Of a DNA stretch of 64,000 bases, positions 50,975 to 59,862 are shown in pieces. This stretch comes from Hydnum rufescens UP504 (lineage: Eukaryota; Basidiomycota; Agaricomycetes; Cantharellales; Hydnaceae), in NCBI GenBank assembly GCA_014904985.1, contig MU128953.1, positions 124,001-188,000 on the forward strand. Reading direction: 5' to 3'. The position numbers were made by a program, and so were the translations under genes. The notes beneath the pieces were generated by a model that was given only the letters and a program-made list of their open reading frames with translations, was not told where the DNA came from and did not search any database. How positions within the stretch are numbered: the stretch's first letter is position 1; the number at the start of each line of letters is the position of its first letter.

Positions 50975-51888
50975 CGGCCAGGGGGTGAACCGGAAGCAAT
51001 GGGAAATGAAAGGGAAATGAAAGGAAATGAAACCAAGATAGGGTTGGACTGGAGTCAAACCGGAATCAAGCTGGAGAGCTTATTATCTTTCCATGATTCA
51101 TAATTCATACTCTGAAGGAGTATTTCTTGATTTTTGAAGCCAATTCTTATCGGATTCATTCGTGAGTACCACTCCCTGAAAGCTGTTAAAAATGCCCATC
51201 GAACGGTACCAAGGGAAAAACGAATGGATGTGAACTCCATTTTTCACAAGACAACCCCTTCCTCATGACTCCCCCTTGCTCCACCAACACAAATGACAAA
51301 TTGGTTCCGGCCCTCTTAATTCAGATGCAAAGGACACTCAGGGTGACCTATTCCACCTTTCCTTAAGGGAATCTATCCAGTTTCAAGGGAGGAATGCCTT
51401 GTAAAGTGTTTTTTGTCTCTTTTTCACTTGATTCTTGAATATCTCCACCAGTTTTGAAGCTTTTGACTTCATTTCTTTTTCATTATGCTTCCCTTATCTC
51501 TGCTTTTCTTCTGGAATTTTGAATTGTGGTCTGGAATGTATATAAAGGGGAGGGGGCATGTAAATATTTGGTTTTTCCCCCTATCACAGTCTGAGGCACT
51601 GAAGTATTGCTGCTGTCAGGAGGAGATTTCCCACTTGTCAAGACTTTGTACAGCCGCATTAAGACTGAATAGTCAAGAGGACGACTTCAGGGTGTGGCCT
51701 TGACATCTTTATTTTGTGACACTGATCTATTCCCTTGGGCAACCATTGTTCATTGGGATTTTCTATTAACCAAAAAGACCTTCATTTCCCCAGACCTGAA
51801 TATTTGAATTGTCCCTGTGGCTCCCTTCATTTGTCCTATCCTCAATGATGTGGACAGTAGTTGGATTGGTTTATAACCATCCTGCTTA

Positions 51889-52442
51889 CACCACATGCGA
51901 CCAGCAGTTATCCCATTGTCACCACATTTGGCAAAGTGACAAATTGCTGAGATGAGGTCAGGTGTATTGTATTCAATGATGATTGCTTCTATTGTGGCTC
52001 AGCGCTCATGTCCTTGCTGGGCTATCTTGATATGACTGGCTTGTTGCATTGCCAGGCTCCTGACTGGAGTGGATGGTATGACAGTATCAATCCCTGCATG
52101 AATGGCAGTTCCACTGTGCCCATCCAAATGATCATGCCCAAGACTGACTGAACAATCGGTATTACAGCCCAAGCAATCCATATCTTCATGTTCACGATCT
52201 GAGATTTCTTGAACCCATGACAGGTATGTGCTCTGAAATTGGACCTGTTCATGCATATTGAGAAGGCAGAGCATCTGGACCTCATACGGGCGATGGTTAC
52301 TTGCATTGTATAAATCCTTGCACATGGGGATGTGGAGTGATTCTGCAGTCTCAGTTGTAAAATTAAGCAATACACCATTATAGCATGTGTTGTCAATAGA
52401 TTGCGGAAGGCTATAGAGCTTGGGGATGTTAAGGTGGTCCAT
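51889..52442 (-). mobile_element. Second, partial copy of the Plavaka transposase segment
   Basis: A direct repeat of 49713-50267, about 2177 bp away in the same orientation, with roughly 95 percent identity by eye. It carries HLNIPKLYSLPQSIDNTCYNG and the following 120 residues, then ends abruptly at both sides. Differences are mostly transitions. Confidence 0.8.
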
Positions 52443-53599
52443 GTTGCCGTGGTATAGAAGAAGGATTGGGAGCTCCGATAACTGTCAAATCAAACTCTGG
52501 TTCAGCCAGTGTGTAGATGGGAGACTGTATTTCTGTTTTTATTCAATGGGCTGGTTCGCTCTGATGGTTGATCACTCTCTAACAAGTTAGGTATGGTATT
52601 CAGTGGAGGATAAGATTGTGGTATGGACTAGCTGATTCTTGTGGTAGGAAGAATCAGGATAAATGAGGAAATACATGGCAATTTATACAAAATTGAATTA
52701 CATAAGTTAGTATGGATGTGATCAAGTGGAATTGCTTTTGATCATGTGATCAAATGGAATTGGCTTTGATCATGTGATCAAATGGAATTGCATTTGATAG
52801 ATCTGACTCATTACATACTGCACCTCTCTACAGGTCTTCTGATGCCCACCAGAGTGTTTGATAGACACTGGAGAGTTTTGATTGATTAGTTCTGAGTGCT
52901 GTTCTTTTTGAGGGACCACAATGAAATGAAAGCCTATGGAATGCTAAAAGGAATTAGATAAGTGAAAGAGAGTACCGTTTGAGTTATGTAAGCAGATTAT
53001 GAGATGAATTAGATAAGCGAAAGAGAATTGGATCAGTGAAATAGAATTGTGTTTGACTTATGTAAGTTGATTACTGAATGAGGTAAAGGTGATTTATGTT
53101 TGTTGTTTGTTGTTATTGAATTGAATTTTGGGGAATAATGGATGAATGTATGGACTTGCTCCTTACCACAACAGGCTTACAACAACATGCCTCTTACAAC
53201 AACATGCTTCTTACCTCAACACCACAGAATAGTGAAAGATGTGCAAGTTAAGGGTGACTTCCAATGTGATATTGTGATGATTTAAGATTGTCTGGAGTGA
53301 AAAATGAGTGATTAGCTGTGGCGACTGTGAGATGGTGTTGAGGACAAAAGTGCAGTATGGACATGAAGAGACTACTGAGGTTGCCATGATTGCACACTGG
53401 AGACATAATGAAGGGACATACAACAAGATGACATGGATGTGAATATGTAATGAAATGAGATGATGGAAGGGTAGAAATATGGTATGAGTGGAGTGATGAA
53501 TGATGGAGTGGAATAGTGTAAATAGATGGAAGTGAAGTGAGAGTGACTGAATGGAGATAGTGTGGAATGTGTGAAGTTTAGAATGGAATAAAGCTGAGG
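52443..53599. other. AT-rich, low-complexity DNA
   Basis: No gene is seen. The minus-strand open frame of 197 residues that covers the right end is a reading of purine-rich repeats (Ser/Phe/His/Leu only) and not a gene. A 15-bp CTTACAACAACATGC-like unit repeats near 53175-53210. Confidence 0.55.
52718..52800. repeat. 28-bp tandem repeat with TTGATCATGTGATCAA palindrome
   Basis: Three units at 52718-52745, 52746-52773 and 52774-52800. Each junction forms TTGATCA-TG-TGATCAA, an inverted repeat. Confidence 0.85.
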
Positions 53600-54075
53600 A
53601 GATGAAGATGGAGTGAGATGGGGGGGAACCCGGCAATGTGAAAAAGGGGAAGAATGGAATGAATGAAAGAGAATAAATGAGATTAAGGGGTACAACCTGG
53701 GAAGGTGAGAAAGAAAAAGAATAGAATGAGTGAGATAGGGGGTGGAACCCGGGAAGATGAGAAAGAAGAAGAGTGGAATAAAATGAAAGAGATGGGGGGT
53801 TCAACCTGGCAATGTGAGAAAGGGGAATAATAGAAAGAATTAAATAGAATAAATGAGATTAAGGGGTACAATGTGGGAACATAAGAAAGGGGAAGAATGG
53901 AATGAATTAAAAGAGATGAAAATAGAATGAGTGAGATTAATGGGTACAACCCGGCGACTTGAGAAAGGGGAAAAATGGAATAAACTAAAAGGAAAGACAA
54001 TGGAGTAAATGGAGGGGGTACAACCCAGCAACTGGGAAAAGTAAGAAAGAAGAAGAATAGAATAAAGTGAAAGAA
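53600..54075. repeat. Purine-rich degenerate tandem repeat, ~65-75 bp units
   Basis: About seven units with the core GGGGTACAACCYGG followed by TGAGAAAGGGGAAGAATGGAAT. The plus strand is strongly purine-biased. Core positions are near 53625, 53687, 53741, 53795, 53863, 53940 and 54015. Confidence 0.8.
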
Positions 54076-54299
54076 ATAAAACTGAAGTAGGAGTAACTGA
54101 TTAGAGAATGGAAGGGATATAAATGAAGTTAAACTAAAAGGAATAAAAATGAAGCAGGAGTAACTGAATAGAGAATAGAAGAGATATAAATGAAGCTAAA
54201 CAATCTCTTATGGGGCAAAGATAACACTGTTATCTTATGCGCCCTAGGGACTTTGACCTGTGTCTGGGTAGCCTACATCTGAGGCTTTCTAATGGTGGT

Positions 54300-55640
54300 A
54301 CTCACTAAGCTCTAGCTGCCCTGGTTGAGGCCCTGCAGGGGTCACAAGACCCGCGCCCTGTTGCGCCCTAGGTCTTTAAGAGCCGCAAGAGGGACATAAA
54401 TGGTACCAAATTGTAGGTATGATCTGTGTGGTGATTTTGAGCCCAAAATGAAGTGTGGGAGTAGCTTGGTTGAGGAGATATGGGTGGAAAGAGACCTGCG
54501 CCCTGTGGTTGTTATAGTGATGTGAGCTGGAATGAAGATGGGAGTGGAATTATATTGGAGAGGAGATCTGTAGGATAATTTTGATACCACTTGGATGTCT
54601 ATGGGTGCCCTGGTTGGTAAGATATAGGACCTGCGCCCTAGTGAGAGACCTGCGCCCTAGAGTTATATGACCTGCAATAAAGCTGGGAGTGGAATTCTAT
54701 TGGAGAGGACATCTGTAGGATAATTTTGATACCACTTGCATGTCTATGGGTGCCCTGGTTGGTGAGATATAAGACCTGTGCCCTAGTGAGAGACCTGCAC
54801 CCTAGGGTTATATGATCTGCAATAAAGCTGGGAGTGGAAATTATATTGGAGAGGACATCTGTAAGATAATTTTGATACCACTTGGATGTCTATGGGTGCC
54901 CTAGTTGCTAAGATACAGGACCTGCGCCCTAGGCAGAGACCTGTGCCCTAGGGTTATATGACCTGCAATGAAGCTGGGAGTGGAAATATATTGGAGAGGA
55001 GATCTGTAGGATAATTTTGATGCCACTCACATGTGCATGGGTGCACTGGTTGATGAGATATAGGACCTGTGCCCTAGTGAGAGACCTGCGCCCTAGGGTT
55101 ATATGACCTGCAATAAAGCTGGGAGTGGAATTATATTGGAGAGGAGATCTGTAGGATAATTTTGATGCCACTGACATGTGCATGGGTGCCCTGGTTGATG
55201 AGATATAGGACCTGCGCCCTAGTGAGAGACCTGCGCCCTAGGGTTATATGATCTGCAATGAAGCTGGGAGTGGAAATATATTGGAGAGGACATCTGTAGG
55301 ATGATTTTGATACCACTGACATGTGCATGGGTGCCCTGGTTGGTGAGATATAGGACCTGCACCCTAGGCAGAGACCTGCGCCCTAGGGTTATATGACCTG
55401 CAATGAAGCTGGGAGTGGAAATATATTGGAGAGGATATCTGTAGGATAATTGTGATACCACTGACATGTTCATGGGTGCCTGGTTGGTGAGATATAGGAT
55501 GTGTGCCCTAGGCTATATGACCTGAAATAGATGTGGGAGTAAAATTATATTGGAGAGGACATCTGTAGAATGATTTGGTACCACTGACATGCCTGTGGGT
55601 GGGGTATAGGACCTATGCCCTGCTGGATGCTAGGGTTATG
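54300..55640. repeat. ~145-bp satellite, about eight units
   Basis: Units begin around AGACCTGCGCCCTAG at 54645, 54791, 54937, 55082, 55227 and 55372, a spacing of 145-146 bp, with degenerate units at each end. Each unit holds a pair of CTGCGCCCTAG elements, GGGTTATATGACCTGCAAT, AAGCTGGGAGTGGAA and TTGGAGAGGA. Identity between central units is about 90 percent or more by eye. The open frames in it are repeat artefacts. Confidence 0.9.
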
Positions 55641-56251
55641 ATGACTGTGTGAAGGTTGAGGGTGTGAGCTAGGAGACGACCTGAAAATGTATTATGGGGA
55701 CCTAGTGAAGAGAATAAAGTGGTGAATGTGTCAAGTGCACAACCTGGGACTACTGGAGAGTTGTGCTAAACCACTGACCAGCTATGAGGTCCGTGATACC
55801 TGTGATAGCAGAGAAGCAGTTGATGTTGAGCAGGTCTTCAAGTGGGGGTGATGGCTGAAAAGTGCCTCCTTATATAACCCTTGGGGCCCTCAGGAGATTA
55901 AATGCCATATGAATGGCACTGATCTGACACCATTTGACAGGTGGATACGCACATGAATCTCTTGGGAACCAATACAAAGCAACCATGAATATTTTTGAGA
56001 TGTGAGGAACTAATAGAATAGTGCTATTAATGGATGGACATGAGCTTGAGATTGATTCTTCAAGTGGAATTTGGTTTGGCTTTGGATGGGATGTGAGACA
56101 TTGGCCTACAGTTGGATACACACAGATTGAGGGTTGTGAATGAGGACTGGGAATGGGACAGCAAGTACACTGATTAGGATGTGAAAGCAATGAAGTTTGT
56201 TGTGATTGTTTTGAGGGTACTGTCTAGGGCTAATTGAGCGATGCATAACTA
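55641..56251. other. Unassigned DNA left of the assembly gap
   Basis: No gene or repeat was recognised between the satellite and the run of Ns. Confidence 0.5.
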
Positions 56252-56276
56252 NNNNNNNNNNNNNNNNNNNNNNNNN
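56252..56276. other. Assembly gap (25 N)
   Basis: A run of 25 undetermined bases that cuts a copia gag frame. Sequence to the left no longer resembles copia, so the true gap size and the join are uncertain. Confidence 0.99.
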
Positions 56277-56762
56277 GGCAATGGCAAAGATATTGTCGGG
56301 AAGGCCGAATCCTAAATTCGCAAGCTTTAGGGCGTGAGCACGCAGTTCATTAATCTGCGTCTCCAGGTCCGATGTGTCATTGAATTGTTCGCGCCAAATT
56401 TTTCCCATCAAATACGAGATAGCTTGGACCCCAGAACCCTCATAGCGAGTACACAGTGCAGTCCAGATAGCCCCTGCCTCTGTGAGGTGCATGACTCCCA
56501 TAAGTGGATCATCTTCAAGGGTGAGTGTGATCTGCTGACGCGCTTCACGGTTCTTGGTTACCCAATCCGCACTGGTGCTGAGTTCCCTCTTTGAGCCTGT
56601 GACGTAGTCAAGGAGATTACGTGCTTCGAGAATCTCTCTCACACGGTATTTCCACAGCATGAAGTTCCCACCATTATTAGCAAGTTTTGGAATAGATGCA
56701 AATAAACGGCCAGTGGGATCTGCAGGAGGTGCAGTGCTGGTGGACGGAGCCAATGAGCCCAT
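56277..56762 (-). mobile_element. Ty1/copia gag, N-terminal part
   Basis: About 160 residues from ATG 56762: FASIPKLANNGGNFMLWKYRVREILEARNLLDYVTG, then EARQQITLTLEDDPLMGVMHLTEAGAIWTALCTRYEGSG and WREQFNDTSDLETQINELRAHALKLANLGF. This matches copia-type gag (UBN2/Retrotran_gag_2). The frame is open until the N gap, so the capsid half is intact as far as seen. Confidence 0.88.
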
Positions 56763-57018
56763 AACCTATCAAAGGTACTGGAATAGACTCAGTCTCGTGT
56801 AAGAGCACTGATATTATAAGTATCTACCTGGAATAGACTATATACAGATAAGTAAGGGATATGGCCCGGAATGGCGTCTAAACACTAGGCTTACCTCAGT
56901 CTCGTGTAAGAGCACTGAGGGAAGCCATTCGGGAACGCCCGAGGATCTATACAGCAGGAGCGGTCTGTACTAGAAAGGAAATACCATATATGGTAACCTC
57001 TATTCTTGATTACTAACA
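56763..57018 (-). repeat. Probable copia 5' LTR and leader
   Basis: Read on the minus strand the segment starts TGTTAGTAATC at 57018 and leads to the gag start at 56762. A 24-bp sequence CTCAGTCTCGTGTAAGAGCA (plus 4 bp) occurs near 56788 and 56898. The left copy lies where a tRNA primer site is expected. Exact LTR ends are not resolved. Confidence 0.6.
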
Positions 57019-57918
57019 GACCAAGTGATCGGCATCACTCTGCTTGTAGTCAAGTTTCAAGAAGATCTTGAGAATGCACTCGTACCACTCGTGCGGTGCC
57101 TGTCAAAGACCGTAGATGGTTTTCTTTAGACGAAAAACCATTCCATCTGGGATTGAGAGGCCAGGTGGTGCCTCCATGTAAATTTCCTCTTTGAGGATCC
57201 CGTTTAGGAATGCTGACTTAACATCCATCTGATCCATTTCGAGGTCAAGGTGTGTGGCATATGCGAGCAACGCCAAGAGTGATGATTTCTTTAGGGCTGG
57301 TGCAAAGGTTTCATCAAAATCGACCCCAGGAACTTCCGAGTAGCCCTTTGCTACAAGCTGAGCTTTGTAGAGCACGATTTCGCCATCAGGACCGCACTTC
57401 AACTTGAAGGTCCACCGTGAACCAACAACCCGGCGATCTGCTGGCCTTGTGGCTATGTCGAACGTTCCGAGACCCTTTAGGGCAGAGATCTCTCTATCAC
57501 AGGCTTGTTTCCACAGGTCCGCTTCTGGTCGCGACATTGCATCCTCGTAGGATGTCGGTTCATCTGGGTGAGTTACAATGTTGGCAGCATCACCCACTGA
57601 ATCCAGGTGTCCGCCAGAACCAGATTTGGATTGCCTATTGTACAATGTGAGTTCAAACCGAGGATCCTTGTCTACATGAGTTGGTGCTCGAGTCTGGTGG
57701 CTGGAGTGATGTATGGGCATAGCATCTGAGGTGGCTTCTGTAGAGGCTTTGTCGCTGGGTAGAGCTGGAGTATTGGGTGAGGTGAGTGTTAGATTCGGAT
57801 CGGAATTCTTCCTTGCATTCTCCCCCCCTGAATCTGCAGCTTCCTTGTCTTTGCTGAGACCATCTGGGACCTCTATGGTCACATGGTCTCTCTCGCCCAG
57901 TTCCTCTTCGAGGTCCAC
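57016..57918 (-). pseudogene. Ty1/copia reverse transcriptase fragment, truncated and interrupted
   Basis: From ATG 57918: an acidic spacer, then SYEDAMSRPEADLWKQACDREI, VVGSRWTFKLKCGPDGEIVLYKAQLVAKGY, GVDFDETFAPALKKSSL, QMDVKSAFLNGILKEEIYMEAPPG and LKKTIYGL, the start of the RVT_2 domain. A TGA at 57105-57103 replaces the expected Lys codon. QAPHEWYECILKIFLKLDYKQSDADH continues in frame after it. The fragment ends exactly where the TGTTAG of the next LTR begins. The YVDD catalytic region is missing. Confidence 0.88.
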
Positions 57919-57926
57919 ATCCTATC

Positions 57927-58030
57927 CTTATTTTGTAATTCAGGTGGGGGTAGGGTCTAGGTTGGAGTACCTCCAAAACTAGCCAAAAAATGTTCTATCA
58001 GTTAAAAGGGTTGGGAACGTGGTCATAGGA
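57927..58030. repeat. Left copy of a ~100-bp direct repeat flanking the 44-bp array
   Basis: Shares TTTTGTA, AAAATGTT and CAGTTAAAAGGGTTGGGAAC with the copy at 58711-58810, in the same orientation. Similarity is about 70-75 percent by eye, strongest in the last 30 bp. Confidence 0.75.
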
Positions 58031-58710
58031 GAGAGAATTCCTGACGCTATCGCCTGCGAGACGATAGCCTCTAATATTAAATTCCTGACGCTATCACATC
58101 TGAGACGATAGAGTCTAATATTGAATCCCTGACGCTATCACATCCGAGACGATAGCCTCCGATATTGACTTCCTGACGCTATCACATGTGAGACGATAGC
58201 CTCTAATATTGAATTCCTGAAGCTATCACATCTGAGATGATAGAGTCTAATATTGAATTCCTGACGCTATCACATCTGAGACGATAGAGTCTAATATTCA
58301 ATCCCTGATGCTATCACATCCGAGACGATAGCCTCTGATATTGACCTCCTGACGCTATCACATGTGAGACGATAGCCTCTAATATTGAATTCCTGACGCT
58401 ATCACATGTGAGACGATAGAGTCTAATGTTGAATTCCTGACGCTATCACATCTGAGACAATAGGGTCTAATATGGGATTCCTGACGCTATCACATCTGAG
58501 ACGATAGAGTCTAATATGAGATTCCTGGCCCTATCACATCTGAGATGATAGAGTCTAATATGAGATTCCTGGCCCTATCACATCTGAGATGATAGAGTCT
58601 AATATGAGATTCCTGGCCCTATCACCTGTGAGACGATAGGGTCCAATATTGAATTCCTGACCCTATCGCCTCTGAGACGATAGCCTCTAATATTGAATTC
58701 CTGACTCTCT
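58031..58710. repeat. 44-bp satellite array, ~15 units
   Basis: Units spaced 44 bp (CTGACG at 58041, 58085, 58129 and on). Consensus features are CCTGACGCTATCACATC, TGAGACGATAG, then AGTCTAATATTGAATT. Within each unit CTATC and GATAG form an inverted repeat. Right-hand units drift to CCTGGCCCTATC. Confidence 0.92.
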
Positions 58711-58810
58711 CCATATTTTGTACTTCGGGTGGCGCAAGGACCCAAGCTGCAACACTAGCAACAAAATGTTGTTTCAGTTAAAAGGGTTGGGAACATGGCC
58801 GGCCATAGAG
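58711..58810. repeat. Right copy of the ~100-bp direct repeat flanking the 44-bp array
   Basis: Partner of 57927-58030. The shared end CAGTTAAAAGGGTTGGGAAC lies at 58777-58796. Confidence 0.75.
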
Positions 58811-58829
58811 AAATGTCAGTGATCATTAA

Positions 58830-59340
58830 GCGGACATGTGTATAATATCAGTACCGTCCATAATAGAGTATAAATGTATATAATTGTAATACAGCCTGTG
58901 AGAATAGGGTAGAAATGGTTATAATTGTGGTATCGTCTGGTGAACGATAGGGTAGAAATGGCTATAATTGCAGTATCATATGTGAGACAATAGAGTAGAA
59001 ATCGAGGCAACTTGGGTATCGTCTGTGAGACGATAAGGTAGAAATGGCTATAATTGCAGTATCGTCTGGGAGACGATGGGGGAGAAATTGATGCAACTGG
59101 GTAACATTTGTGAGAGAATAGAGTAGAAATAGACCAAACTCAGGTATCGTCTCTGAGATGATAAGGCAGAAATGGCTGGCATGGCAGTATCATCTGTGAA
59201 ACGATAGAGGAGCAATTGATGCCACTGGGTATGATCTGGGAGATGGTAGTGTAGAAATTGACATGACTCAGGTATCGCGATATTGATGGAGTTAATTGTG
59301 GCATCATCCATGAGGCAATAGAGCAAGAATAGATGCAATT
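58830..59340. repeat. 43-bp palindromic array, ~11 units
   Basis: Units spaced about 43 bp (TATC at 58931, 58974, 59017, 59060). The best unit holds TATCGTCT-GTG-AGACGATA, a perfect 8-bp inverted repeat, then AGGTAGAAATGGCTATAATT. Other units are degenerate. The core GAGACGATAG is shared with the 44-bp array at 58031-58710. Confidence 0.88.
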
Positions 59341-59616
59341 GAGCTCTTGGCCATGAGATGAGAGAGAAGAAATGGTCAGTACAGATGTTTGAAGAATGGA
59401 AGACCCAGCTCCAAGGGTGGTAGAGGTAGCTCGGCGCGGATGATGTATGTGGAAAGATGTGTGCACTGAGAGTGATATGGAGTCAACTCTGTTATTTATA
59501 GCTTAGGTAATCATAAGAACACAATGTATAAGAACTCGGTAAGAGGTTTACGCATGCCCTACTTGTACACACTTGCCTACCAGATTACTGTATCTTTGAG
59601 AAAATATGGGAAATGG
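59341..59616. other. Spacer between two parts of the palindromic array
   Basis: No gene is seen. It interrupts the 43-bp periodicity and may be inserted DNA. Confidence 0.45.
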
Positions 59617-59790
59617 TCAGAAGCTCCGATATCATCTGATATCATCTGCGGGATGATGGCATAAGTTTGAAGAAAGCAGGATATCGTTCATGAGATAGGT
59701 GATAGAGTCAGTCTGAAGGAACTTGGACATCGTCCATGAGATGATGAAGTGCAATGGAAGAAACTATAATATCATCTCAAGCATAAGTCA
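59617..59790. repeat. Degenerate continuation of the 43-bp palindromic array
   Basis: ATATCATCTGCGGGATGATGG, GATATCGTTCATGAGAT, ACATCGTCCATGAGATGATG and ATATCATCTC recur about 42-46 bp apart. The last unit ends roughly 80 bp before the ParB-like start codon. Confidence 0.65.
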
Positions 59791-59862
59791 ATTGTACGGA
59801 AAATTGTGCGGAAAATACATATCGGTAATCTCCGGCAGACGGCTCGTAACTGTACTTGGATC

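Larger units (their letters stand above)
50557..51888. other. Repeat-rich intergenic DNA between two Plavaka fragments
   Basis: No gene is seen. It holds the short direct repeats listed separately and a TATATAAAG element near 51538. It is probably filled by non-coding parts of mobile elements. Confidence 0.5.

Noticed and set aside
53211..53804. 197-residue minus-strand open frame rich in Ser, Phe, His and Leu
   Set aside because: It is a reading of a purine-rich tandem repeat, with repeating composition and no domain.
54645..55400. TAGGGTTA inside each satellite unit as a telomere repeat
   Set aside because: Only one and a third copies of TTAGGG occur per unit, embedded in unrelated sequence. 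This is not telomeric DNA.
54929..55473. Open frames of 65-84 residues in the 145-bp satellite
   Set aside because: They repeat the same peptide with the repeat period and start wherever the unit lacks stops.
58031..59340. Regular repeats resembling a CRISPR array
   Set aside because: There are no unique spacers: the whole 43-44 bp unit is repeated, there are no cas genes, and the host is a eukaryote.
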